From assembly GCA_020637395.1 (NCBI GenBank), contig JACJWA010000001.1, positions 1,736,001 to 1,800,000 on the forward strand: DNA of 64,000 nucleotides, in the 5' to 3' direction. Made by a program: the position numbers and the translations under genes. Each line of letters begins with the position of its first letter. The first letter of the stretch is position 1. Below the pieces are notes generated by a model that ran no database searches, had not been told where the DNA came from, and saw only the letters and a program-made list of their open reading frames with translations. The DNA comes from Calditrichota bacterium (GTDB lineage Bacteria > Electryoneota > RPQS01). Of this stretch, positions 43,812 to 50,767 are shown one piece after another.

Positions 43812-44282
43812 TTAGAACGTCGCTTTCCGCGTATTCTTGATCAGAATCTCAGTCATCTTCTTGGGCTCCACGACGACCGCTCCCTGAATCCCGGCGCCGT
43901 CCCAGCTATTCGCGTACCAGCCTTCGCTGTCCTCTACGAACAAGCTGTAGGTTCCTTCCTGAGCTGGAATCGTGAAGTCGCCGCTGTCATCTGTCATCGT
44001 TTCAAAGACCATCGCTGAAGCGACGGAATCCACCATCGCTCCGGGCAGCCCTCTAACCGGCTCATGGAGCCGCACCCGCAGATTTGCACCGGGCGTGATC
44101 TGACTCGCGCGGCGCTCGGCTTCGATAGGCGGCATGAAATTGCCTTCCCATATCTCAACGCGACCCGTCACACCGCTGATCGGAGCAGGCGGGTCCTGAT
44201 TCTTGGCTTCTTTGCGGCCCATACCCATTACACTTGCGGCCAGCAGGAGCATGGCCATGATCTTCACACTGCGTTTGTTCAT
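43812..44282 (-). CDS. Exported protein with a carboxypeptidase-regulatory-like (transthyretin/CnaB-type) domain
   Basis: 156 residues with a signal sequence (MAMLLLAASVMGMG). The mature part has VTGRVEIWEGNFMPP, later ETMTDDSGDFTIPAQEGTYSLFVED, a pattern (modification of a value, TDxxGxFxI, GTYxL) typical of small beta-sandwich domains such as CarboxypepD_reg. It overlaps recJ by ATGA and is two bases from the next gene. The role is unknown, probably structural or ligand binding in the periplasm. Confidence 0.72.
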   Translation of the reverse strand: MNKRSVKIMAMLLLAASVMGMGRKEAKNQDPPAPISGVTGRVEIWEGNFMPPIEAERRASQITPGANLRVRLHEPVRGLPGAMVDSVASAMVFETMTDDSGDFTIPAQEGTYSLFVEDSEGWYANSWDGAGIQGAVVVEPKKMTEILIKNTRKATF

Positions 44283-45976
44283 CGCAGATCCTTGATTCGG
44301 AGTTGCGTCGTTTTTCGATTCTGGTACTCGTTCTCTTCGATCACGTATACCATTTCAAAATCCCGGCGACCGTTCAGAAAACTGTCAATTCGTTCGCCCA
44401 AATTAAATCCGATAGCTTCGAACTGCGTGCCATTTTGAGTCGCCACGAGTTTTAGATGGTTCTGGCCCACAATGCGCGGTGGATAAGCCGTGCCGAGATC
44501 GCGCGTCACAAAAGTGGGGCGCGTGTTCTGCGGACCAAACGGCTCAAAGCGTTTCAAGGTCTGAACCACTTCGGGAGTGATTTCGTCCAGCAGAATCTCG
44601 CTTTCGATCTTCACTTTGCGCACGAGGTCGTCTTCAGTCATCAGCTCTTTGCAGGCTTCTTCGAAACGCTGCTTGAACGCGGGGATATTCTCCGCGGGAA
44701 TCGTCAGACCGGCGGCGTACTTATGGCCGCCGAATTGTTCCAGCAGATCGGAACAGGCTTTTAGAGCATTGAAGATGTCAAAGTTCGACACGGAGCGCGC
44801 CGAGCCTTTGCCCATGCCATTCTCAACCGAAATCATCACCGTCGGACGGTAGTAGCGTTCAATCAATCGCGACGCAACGATTCCAATCACCCCGGAGTGC
44901 CAGCCTTCGCGGGCCAGTACGATGGAGTTACGCTCAGATGGATTCATCGTGTAACGAATTTCCTCTAGCGCCTGCCCCAGGGTGTCGTTGTCAATCTCTT
45001 TGCGGCGGCGATTTTCCTGTTCCAACACCTGCGCCACTTCACGCGCCTGCTGCGCATCGCGCGTCGTCAGGAGCTGTACCGCGCGCATCGCGCTTCCCAT
45101 GCGGCCCACCGCGTTGATGCGAGGAGCAATGTTGAAGACGATCTGACCGACGTCTATCTTGCCGCCCCGCACGCCCGCTGACTCAATTAGACTGGCCAAC
45201 CCGACTTCGGGTGAGACATTCAGCTTCTCAAGTCCCTCTTTCACCAGCACGCGATTTTCGTTCACCAACGGCACAATGTCCGCAGCCGTGCCCAGAGCAA
45301 CCAGGTCAATATAGCGGAAGGCATAGTCCGGGTCGAGACCCAAGGTCTTGGTGATGCCCTGCGCCAGCTTGAACGTGACTCCGACGCCCGCCAGCTCGTT
45401 GAACGGATAGCTCGAGTCCTTACACTTGGGGTCCAGCACCGCCAACGCGTCCGGCATTTCGTCCGCAGGCTCGTGATGGTCGCTGATGATCAGATCAAGG
45501 CCAAGCGACTTCGCATACAGCGCTTCGGCAACCGAGGTGATGCCGCAGTCCACCGAAATGACCAGGTCGGCGCCCATCTTCTTGACTTCGTCCAGACCTG
45601 CCTGCGAAATTCCGTAGCCCTCGTTCTGGCGGTCGGGAATATAGGCAACCACGTCGCCGCCCAAATCGCGCAGGAACAAATAAAGCATCGAGACGGAGGT
45701 AATTCCGTCCACATCGTAGTCTCCATAGATCGCCACTCGCTCGCGCCCTTGCAGGGCTTCAATAATGCGATCTACGGCCTTTTCCATTCCCGGCAAAAGG
45801 AACGGATCATGAAGTTGCGTCGGGGAGGGACTGAAAAATCGCTCCACCGCTTCCGGTGTTTCCATTCCGCGGTTCAACAGAATCCGCGCAATGGTGTAGG
45901 GGACTTTGGCTTGACGGCTTAGGCGTTCAATCTCCTCATGTGGCCGACTCTCCACCATTTCCCATCTGGGTTGCAT
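44279..45976 (-). CDS. recJ: Single-stranded-DNA-specific exonuclease RecJ
   Basis: 5'-3' exonuclease in recombination and repair. 565 residues with the DHH phosphoesterase motifs: AIYGDYDVDGITS, VISVDCGIT, LIISDHHEP, VLDPKC, then the DHHA1 domain with APRINAVGRMGS and GMGKGSARS, and an OB-like C-terminus (FEPFGPQNTRP). The length is normal. recJ starts at 45976, after which the strand carries the AT-rich repeats and rnpB. Confidence 0.96.
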   Translation of the reverse strand: MQPRWEMVESRPHEEIERLSRQAKVPYTIARILLNRGMETPEAVERFFSPSPTQLHDPFLLPGMEKAVDRIIEALQGRERVAIYGDYDVDGITSVSMLYLFLRDLGGDVVAYIPDRQNEGYGISQAGLDEVKKMGADLVISVDCGITSVAEALYAKSLGLDLIISDHHEPADEMPDALAVLDPKCKDSSYPFNELAGVGVTFKLAQGITKTLGLDPDYAFRYIDLVALGTAADIVPLVNENRVLVKEGLEKLNVSPEVGLASLIESAGVRGGKIDVGQIVFNIAPRINAVGRMGSAMRAVQLLTTRDAQQAREVAQVLEQENRRRKEIDNDTLGQALEEIRYTMNPSERNSIVLAREGWHSGVIGIVASRLIERYYRPTVMISVENGMGKGSARSVSNFDIFNALKACSDLLEQFGGHKYAAGLTIPAENIPAFKQRFEEACKELMTEDDLVRKVKIESEILLDEITPEVVQTLKRFEPFGPQNTRPTFVTRDLGTAYPPRIVGQNHLKLVATQNGTQFEAIGFNLGERIDSFLNGRRDFEMVYVIEENEYQNRKTTQLRIKDLR

Positions 45977-46009
45977 GGCTCTTCCTGTATGTCATAATAA
46001 ACAAAAAAC

Positions 46010-46134
46010 TTGAAGTGAGAAAATATGAAGTATGAGATATGAAGTATGAAGGGAGACAGACGTTCGCCGAACGGGATGTCCTTGTCCCGCCGGAATCTGA
46101 CTTCACATTTCCGATTTCATATTTCATACTTCGA
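46010..46134. repeat. AT-rich inverted-repeat element beside rnpB
   Basis: The left arm (about 46010-46050) carries ATATGAAGTATGA-type units; the right arm (46100-46134) is the approximate reverse complement (TTTCATATTTCATACTTC). About 50 bases of G+C-rich sequence lie between, including a small GGGATGTCCTTGTCCC hairpin. Arms match the repeat within rnpB and the one at 31217. It has no coding capacity, and abuts the 3' end of rnpB. Confidence 0.7.
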
Positions 46135-46140
46135 AAAAAT

Positions 46141-46566
46141 GGGTTCGCCTGTAAGCCGAATTCTGTACCCTTGCGGGCAGTGATCATCTATCTGGGAGGA
46201 TGATTACTCATCCCCTCGGGCAGCCTACCCACCGGGTCTTTTGCCCCGCGAGCAACGGGGACTCCCGGCATATTTGGCCTTGCTTCGAGCGGGGTTTTCC
46301 CTGCCACTTCCATTACTGGAAGCGCGGTGCGCTCTTACCGCACCTTTTCACCCTTACCGAAGCGGAAAATATGAAGTATGAACGCGGAACGACCTCTGCA
46401 ATTCATATTTCATATTTCTGATTTCATATTTTTTCCGCCACGGCGGTTTGTTTTCTGTGGCACTTTCCGTTGCGTTACCACACCCGGCCGTTAGCCGGCG
46501 CTCTGCTCTATGAAGTTCGGACTTTCCTCGATTGACCAAAGTCAACCGCGATCACCCGGCGAACCT
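46141..46566 (-). ncRNA. rnpB: RNase P RNA, bacterial A type, with an extended P12 arm
   Basis: Catalytic RNA of RNase P, which trims the 5' ends of tRNAs. On the minus strand the universal 5' core GAGGAAAGTCCGAACTTC is followed by CATAGAGCAG, GTAACGC, ACAGAAAACAAACCGCC, GGTAAGGGTGAAAAGGTGCG and GTAAGAGCGCACCGC; the 3' end has CAGAATTCGGCTTACAGGCG. The ends pair as P1 (GGTTCGCC with GGCGAACC), which set the limits. It is about 425 nt, longer than the usual 350-400, because P12 carries a 77-base AT-rich inverted repeat. Confidence 0.97.
46362..46438. repeat. Inverted-repeat element forming P12 of RNase P RNA
   Basis: GCGGAAAATATGAAGTATGAA (first 20 bases at 46362-46381) faces its near reverse complement, 46402-46438, across a short loop region. 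In the RNA this makes a long AT-rich hairpin exactly where P12, the most variable helix, is expected (between ACCGCC and GGTAAGGGTG). The unit sequence is shared with the repeats at 46010-46134 and 31217-31252. Confidence 0.75.
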
Positions 46567-46599
46567 GCAAAAAAGTAACCAGCAAATAGGAATCAGGAT

Positions 46600-47502
46600 C
46601 TACCGGACAGCGGGACCGATTTCCAATTTGTACAGCAAGTCAATCGTACCGTGCTCGGAATTCAACGTCGTCTTGCCGGTCGCGAATTCCGAAGGCTTCA
46701 TGCTGGTCTTGGCAATCTTTTCGTTTCCGCGCAAGCCGTCATCATCGTAGACGTTGAACGTCAGCACATCGCTGTCATGCAGCACGACGTCTTGCGTCTT
46801 GTTCCAACGCGGCGCGTATTTGTCTTTGACGATATCCGTCAAAAAAACTCTCGAGCCGTTCAACTCGGCTGTAACAAAGAAATCCGGCGCGGCCGCACTT
46901 GCGTTGATAATTACGGGATCGAACTTGGCGCCGTCCTGCGAGTCTATTCCGACAAGCGTCAGTTTGTACTTGACTTTGTAGTCGTTCAGCCAATCTGCCG
47001 CCCGGCGTCCATAGTCCGTCTGACCGTGCCGCTCTTTGATAGCTTGCAGAAGCTCTTTCGCTTCCGCGTGGTCACCCTTGCTTGCGAAATCTTCCGCCTG
47101 ACGATACGCAGTTTCAGCATTGGCAACGGCGATACGCTTCTCCATGTCCCCCGCATAGCGCACGTTGTCCGCCAAATAGGCAAGCTTCTCGCGAACAGTC
47201 TTTACTATTGCCTTCGCGCTGTCGAGCTTGTCTTGCGAAATCAGCTTGTCAATCTGCTTGTCCAATTCGTCGCGCAGTTTCTTCCCCGCCTCCTGCTTCA
47301 GCTCTTCCGCCCGGGTCACCTTGTCCGACTGAGGATGCTGAGAAACAAGCTGCTCGATGTCGTTGATCGCAGAGTTGTAGTCCCCCTTGGAGATCGCATC
47401 ACGCGCCTGATCCAAGAGTCGCTGATCCGCCTTGAAGAAGTACCAGTACGCTCCATAGCCAACTCCGGCGACAATCAAAAGAAAGATGATGAATTTGATC
47501 AT
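46600..47502 (-). CDS. Membrane-anchored protein with a TPR-like region and a C-terminal C2-like domain
   Basis: 300 residues. N-terminal anchor IIFLLIVAGVGYGAYWYFF; helical repeats (ISKGDYNSAINDIEQLVSQHP, and YRQAEDFASKGDHAEAKELL) similar to tetratricopeptides, with a coiled region between. Residues about 175-290 resemble a C2 domain: PDFFVTAELNGSRVFLTDIV, APRWNKTQDVVLHDSDVL, TFNVYDDDGLRGNEKIAK, that is, ligand-presenting strands, the P.WN motif and the acidic DDD loop. C2 domains bind Ca2+ and lipids and are uncommon in bacteria. The protein probably faces the periplasm. It overlaps rnhA by four bases. Confidence 0.75.
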   Translation of the reverse strand: MIKFIIFLLIVAGVGYGAYWYFFKADQRLLDQARDAISKGDYNSAINDIEQLVSQHPQSDKVTRAEELKQEAGKKLRDELDKQIDKLISQDKLDSAKAIVKTVREKLAYLADNVRYAGDMEKRIAVANAETAYRQAEDFASKGDHAEAKELLQAIKERHGQTDYGRRAADWLNDYKVKYKLTLVGIDSQDGAKFDPVIINASAAAPDFFVTAELNGSRVFLTDIVKDKYAPRWNKTQDVVLHDSDVLTFNVYDDDGLRGNEKIAKTSMKPSEFATGKTTLNSEHGTIDLLYKLEIGPAVR

Positions 47503-47939
47503 GCTTGGGTATTCTTCTCGGCCGCATCCAACGCCTGATTCACCAGCCTATCCGCATCCTTGTTCTCCTCGCGGCGAACATGGCGGATTCTGGGAGTAAG
47601 ACCGTTCAGGAGCCGCTTCTTCGCCTGCACCTCTTGGTTGAGTTCCTGCAGGCGCGGTTCCTTGATCTTCCACTCGCCCAAGACCTGATTGACAATCAAC
47701 TGACTGTCGCAGGCGACGCGCAGGACGCTCGCTCCGCTCTCTTTGATCACAGGATTGACGGCGCAGACTTCGAGAAGCCGAATCAACGCGCGGTACTCCG
47801 CTTCGTTGTTCGTGCCGTGCCCGATATAGGTCCCCTCTTCATAGAGGAGAGTTCCTTGATCGTCGCGAATGACGACGCCAATGGCTGCGGGGCCGGGATT
47901 GCCGCGCGCGCCGCCGTCAATGTGCGCGTGAAGTTCGAT
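47499..47939 (-). CDS. Ribonuclease HI family protein, start codon non-canonical (probably ATC 47939)
   Basis: Cleaves the RNA strand of RNA-DNA hybrids. From ATC 47939 it gives 146 residues containing all four acidic catalytic residues: HIDGGARGNPGPA (D8), NNEAEYRAL (E46), VACDSQLI (D78) and NKDADRLV (D130). No ATG, GTG or TTG precedes D8; the first such codon in frame would remove D8 and E46. GAGG lies five bases before ATC, so ATC initiation is plausible. The frame stays open back to TGA 47987-47985, the stop of the zinc-ribbon gene, so read-through fusion is possible too. The zinc-ribbon/RNase H pair is also adjacent in Actinobacteria. Confidence 0.8.
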   Translation of the reverse strand: MELHAHIDGGARGNPGPAAIGVVIRDDQGTLLYEEGTYIGHGTNNEAEYRALIRLLEVCAVNPVIKESGASVLRVACDSQLIVNQVLGEWKIKEPRLQELNQEVQAKKRLLNGLTPRIRHVRREENKDADRLVNQALDAAEKNTQA

Positions 47940-47956
47940 AGTTGCCTCAGGTTCCG

Positions 47957-47976
47957 GCGGGGTCTGGAGACCCCGC
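47957..47976. repeat. Perfect hairpin between the zinc-ribbon gene and rnhA
   Basis: GCGGGGTCT, GG, AGACCCCGC: up to 9 bp of stem (8 bp with a four-base loop). It lies between the TGA at 47985 and the presumed ATC start at 47939, and no T run follows on the minus strand, so it is not a standard terminator. Confidence 0.6.
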
Positions 47977-47984
47977 TCGGGGGA

Positions 47985-48725
47985 TCAGTCCAGTTCCGCC
48001 GGGGCTACGAATCGGCCGCAGGCCTCGCACGCATAGATGTCGCGCGTCTGGCGAATCACGACCTGCGTCTGCGGAGGAATCAAAGCAAAACAGCCGCCGC
48101 ACGCTTCGCCCACCAGCACGGCGATACCGCGCCCGTCTTTGGCATCGCGGATTCGTTCATAGTGCGCCAGCAGACGGGGATTAAGGTCTTTCGCAAATCC
48201 CGAGCGGCGATCCAACAGGACCTTCTCTTCGCCCTCGGTTTCCTTGAGCTTGCGCTCAAGCTCTTCCTCGCGAGAAACTTTCTCGGCTCTGAGCTGCTCA
48301 AGCTCGGCGCGCTTGTCTTCCACCATCTGCGCAAGTTCGATGGCACGCTCCGAATTCGTGGATATCAGTAGCTCAAACTCCGAGATCTCCCGCTTCGCAG
48401 TCTCCTGCTCCGTCGTGATCGCGTCGTACTCGCGAGTTGTCGTCACAGCGTATAACTGCTGCTGGTACTTCGCCAAAAGGTCACGGGCGCTGGCCAATCG
48501 CTGACCGCTTTCGCCTGCGGTCTTCTCGGCGCGTACGCGCTCGTCTTCCTTTGCCGTGATGTACTCCTCGTACTCGGCAATCTGGGCAGCCAACGCTTCG
48601 ACCTGCTCCGGAAGCCCGCCCCGCTCCTCGGCAATGTCCGCCAACTCCAAATCAATCTCTTGAATCTCGGTCAGCGCTTTCAATGTGCGCCGAATCTCCT
48701 CGGGCGATGCTTCCTGAATAATCAC
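47985..48725 (-). CDS. Coiled-coil protein with a C4-type zinc ribbon (CT398-like)
   Basis: 246 residues from GTG 48725 (GTGATTATTCAGGAAGC), chosen because the sequence before it is not family-like. It is a long antiparallel coiled coil (about 15-175) ending in a zinc ribbon with paired cysteines: GEACGGCFALIPPQ and YACEACGRFVAP. The family (zf-RING_7/DUF164, including chlamydial CT398) is a putative adaptor; reported partners are sigma-54 and secretion components in Chlamydia. It is followed by the RNase HI gene in the same frame. Confidence 0.85.
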   Translation of the reverse strand: MIIQEASPEEIRRTLKALTEIQEIDLELADIAEERGGLPEQVEALAAQIAEYEEYITAKEDERVRAEKTAGESGQRLASARDLLAKYQQQLYAVTTTREYDAITTEQETAKREISEFELLISTNSERAIELAQMVEDKRAELEQLRAEKVSREEELERKLKETEGEEKVLLDRRSGFAKDLNPRLLAHYERIRDAKDGRGIAVLVGEACGGCFALIPPQTQVVIRQTRDIYACEACGRFVAPAELD

Positions 48726-48925
48726 TTCTGTCTGCCTGCCTTCAACTCTATGTTGCCCTAAAAACGAAAAAAGGTGCGCGAAGACTTGTCCGCACACCCG
48801 TTTCGAACTGCATTTCCCTGCCCACGTGCCTTTAGCCGGCTTTCCTTACGTTTCTCCGACGACAGCGTGGTGCGCAAGACAAGGAACTCCTTATTTCATC
48901 GCTGGAACCGGTGGTTGCCGCGCGG

Positions 48926-48998
<73 letters not shown>

Positions 48999-49096
48999 CA
49001 ACTCGCCGGCGGTCCCATCTCGTCGTTCGCCTTCGGCTCGACGAGGTCCGTTCGAGGACCCAGCCGCACCGCGGCTCCAAACCAGCGTAGACTCTT

Positions 49097-49124
49097 AATA
49101 TACAAACCTCCGCTGACTTGTCAA
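49097..49124 (-). promoter_or_regulatory. Sigma-70-type promoter for the tRNA
   Basis: On the minus strand TTGACA (49124-49119, perfect), a 16-base spacer, then TATATT (49102-49097). About 95 bases upstream of the tRNA 5' end. The best promoter match in the window. Confidence 0.7.
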
Positions 49125-49188
49125 GGCACACATCGAACTCACAAAAACATTCAAGTCTTTACTTATCAACATTTTAAACGAGAATTAG

Positions 49189-49206
49189 TCCCTCTCCCGA
49201 GAGGGA
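49189..49206. repeat. Palindromic CCCTCTC...GAGAGGG hairpin downstream of the DUF5020 gene
   Basis: TCCCTCT, CCCG, AGAGGGA: a 7-bp stem about 20 bases past the stop of the gene transcribed toward it. No T run directly follows, so it may be a small dispersed repeat or a weak terminator. Confidence 0.45.
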
Positions 49207-49226
49207 GCAGTCCCATTTTAGCTGGC

Positions 49227-49910
49227 TCACAAGTCGTAGCGAAGATAGAGAGTTGGATGCCAGTACCACTTGTGGTACTCAAATCCGTCCGACTCCGTAT
49301 ATGCACCCGCAAAATTGCGTGACAGTTCCCACTCCGTTCCGACCGCAATTTGTTTCTTGCGAAACTGGAATTGAGGCTCTGCCTGAACCGAAATCGGCTG
49401 ATTCTGGTACTTATTCGTGTTCCAATCCACGTAACCCAGGAACTCGAAGGATGACTTGGGAATCGGCCAGAACCAGACCCCCGTGAATTGCCACCCAATC
49501 TCCGATGCAAACTCCTGTCTTAAAAGAGCTTGAACTTCAAACACCGCGTTGCCTGCCCGCAGTTCGGTCAGAGCCAATCCGCCCAGAACCGTCCGCGGGA
49601 TCAGTTTGCCGCCCACAGCATCCACTCCGGTGACTCCATCGTTATACTGAAGCGTCGCATTCAAGTCGGACTTCCCGAGTTTCGCAAAGGCGAGATGCCG
49701 GGAAATCTCGAAGTAGGATTGCGTCTCTCCGGTTGAACCGAAGTCAAAATCCGCGAAAAAAAACGTGGAGCCGAACTTGTCGCCGCTCCAGACTTCCACC
49801 GTGGACGTAAAGACCTCGCGGTCAAAGTCACGATGGAGCTGGCCGTTCACGTAGGTGTCAGCGGCCTGTGCAGCAGCCGCGATCAGAAGACAAAGAACAA
49901 ACTTGATCAT
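49227..49910 (-). CDS. DUF5020-family outer-membrane protein (nucleoside-channel-like)
   Basis: 227 residues with a signal peptide (MIKFVLCLLIAAAAQA). The mature start is typical of DUF5020: LHRDFDREVFTSTVEVWSGDK, then GSTFFFADFDFGSTGE. The rest is a series of amphipathic strands ending in LYLRYDL, as in outer-membrane barrels. The family is distantly related to the Tsx nucleoside porin; a nucleoside substrate is possible but unproven. It diverges from the HAD gene across a 167-base region carrying candidate promoters for both strands. Confidence 0.8.
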   Translation of the reverse strand: MIKFVLCLLIAAAAQAADTYVNGQLHRDFDREVFTSTVEVWSGDKFGSTFFFADFDFGSTGETQSYFEISRHLAFAKLGKSDLNATLQYNDGVTGVDAVGGKLIPRTVLGGLALTELRAGNAVFEVQALLRQEFASEIGWQFTGVWFWPIPKSSFEFLGYVDWNTNKYQNQPISVQAEPQFQFRKKQIAVGTEWELSRNFAGAYTESDGFEYHKWYWHPTLYLRYDL

Positions 49911-49988
49911 GCCGGTTTTCCTTGAGTAGATTGGAAGCAGGGAGGTTTTCCGGGACTCGCCTGCTCAAGTGTGGATTTCAGTCTTGAT

Positions 49989-50017
49989 AAGATACCTTCT
50001 GCCGCATTGAGAAGCAA
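49989..50017 (-). promoter_or_regulatory. Candidate promoter for the DUF5020 gene
   Basis: On the minus strand TTGCTT (50017-50012), 17 bases, then TATCTT (49994-49989), about 80 bases before the start codon. A moderate match. Confidence 0.4.
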
Positions 50018-50034
50018 TCGGATGCAGGATTGCC

Positions 50035-50063
50035 TTGACTATCTCGCTGTCCTGTCTTAAATT
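50035..50063 (+). promoter_or_regulatory. Candidate sigma-70-type promoter for the HAD-hydrolase operon, close to the start codon
   Basis: TTGACT (50035-50040), a 17-base spacer, then TAAATT (50058-50063). Transcription would begin near 50070, only about 8 bases before ATG 50078. No Shine-Dalgarno sequence is present, so the mRNA may be nearly leaderless. Confidence 0.5.
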
Positions 50064-50077
50064 GAATATTTACCAGA

Positions 50078-50767
50078 ATGCGACTCCTGATTTTCGACAT
50101 AGACGGGACCATCACCCATCTCGATGGTGCCACAAGACGTGCCTACTGGCGGGCGTTCCGTGAGCTGTTTGGCACAGACCCCGTAGTGGATGGTCTTTCG
50201 ATGCATGGCAGGACCGATCCCTTGATCTTCCGCGAATGCTTCACTCGAACGGGTTTGAGCGGAGACTGGCGCGAGAAGTACCAGTCCTTCAAGCCGCTCT
50301 ATCTTGAGGCGCTTCCCGAATCTATCAAGAATACGGAACGCACATTTCTGCACGTCGGAGTCAAGGACCTGATTGAACAGTTGGCCGAAAAACCAACTGA
50401 GTTCGCGCTCGCGCTTGGAACCGGCAACATGGAAGCCGGTGCGCGAGTTAAAATCGGCTACTTTGGACTAAATGCCTTTTTCCCCGTTGGTGGTTTTGGA
50501 GACGAGCACGAAGAGCGACATTTGATCTTGCAGGATTCGATGGACTCCTCCGTTCGGTTCTATGGCCGAGAGTTCCGTCCTGAGCACACCTGGGTTATCG
50601 GGGACACCGAGCACGATGTTCATGGTGCCCAGAAGTTAGGGTTGCGGACCCTGGCCGTGGCCACCGGCGGCAAGTATTCCGTGGAGATGCTCGCGGAAAC
50701 CGGAGCCGATGAGGTGCGCGAGGACTTGAGCGCGACGGCGGACTTGATTGAGCTCTTCCGGTCTTAG
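50078..50767 (+). CDS. HAD-superfamily hydrolase (phosphoglycolate phosphatase-like)
   Basis: 229 residues. Motif I FDIDGTITHLDGATRRAY with the nucleophile Asp, motif II LALGTGN, and motif IV VIGDTEHDVHGAQKLGLRTLAVATG. The cap lies between motif I and II (subclass I), as in phosphoglycolate phosphatase and beta-phosphoglucomutase. The true substrate is uncertain. It is the first gene of the plus-strand run and lacks an obvious ribosome-binding site. Confidence 0.87.
   Translation: MRLLIFDIDGTITHLDGATRRAYWRAFRELFGTDPVVDGLSMHGRTDPLIFRECFTRTGLSGDWREKYQSFKPLYLEALPESIKNTERTFLHVGVKDLIEQLAEKPTEFALALGTGNMEAGARVKIGYFGLNAFFPVGGFGDEHEERHLILQDSMDSSVRFYGREFRPEHTWVIGDTEHDVHGAQKLGLRTLAVATGGKYSVEMLAETGADEVREDLSATADLIELFRS

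Noticed and set aside
46010..46134. CRISPR array
   Set aside because: The repeats are facing arms of an inverted repeat with irregular units and no spacers, and no cas genes are present.
46200..46421. Small plus-strand frame within the rnpB region
   Set aside because: The region is RNase P RNA read on the other strand; the frame has no protein similarity that I can see.
47957..47976. Rho-independent terminator after the zinc-ribbon gene
   Set aside because: The stem is strong, but no T tract follows on the minus strand.
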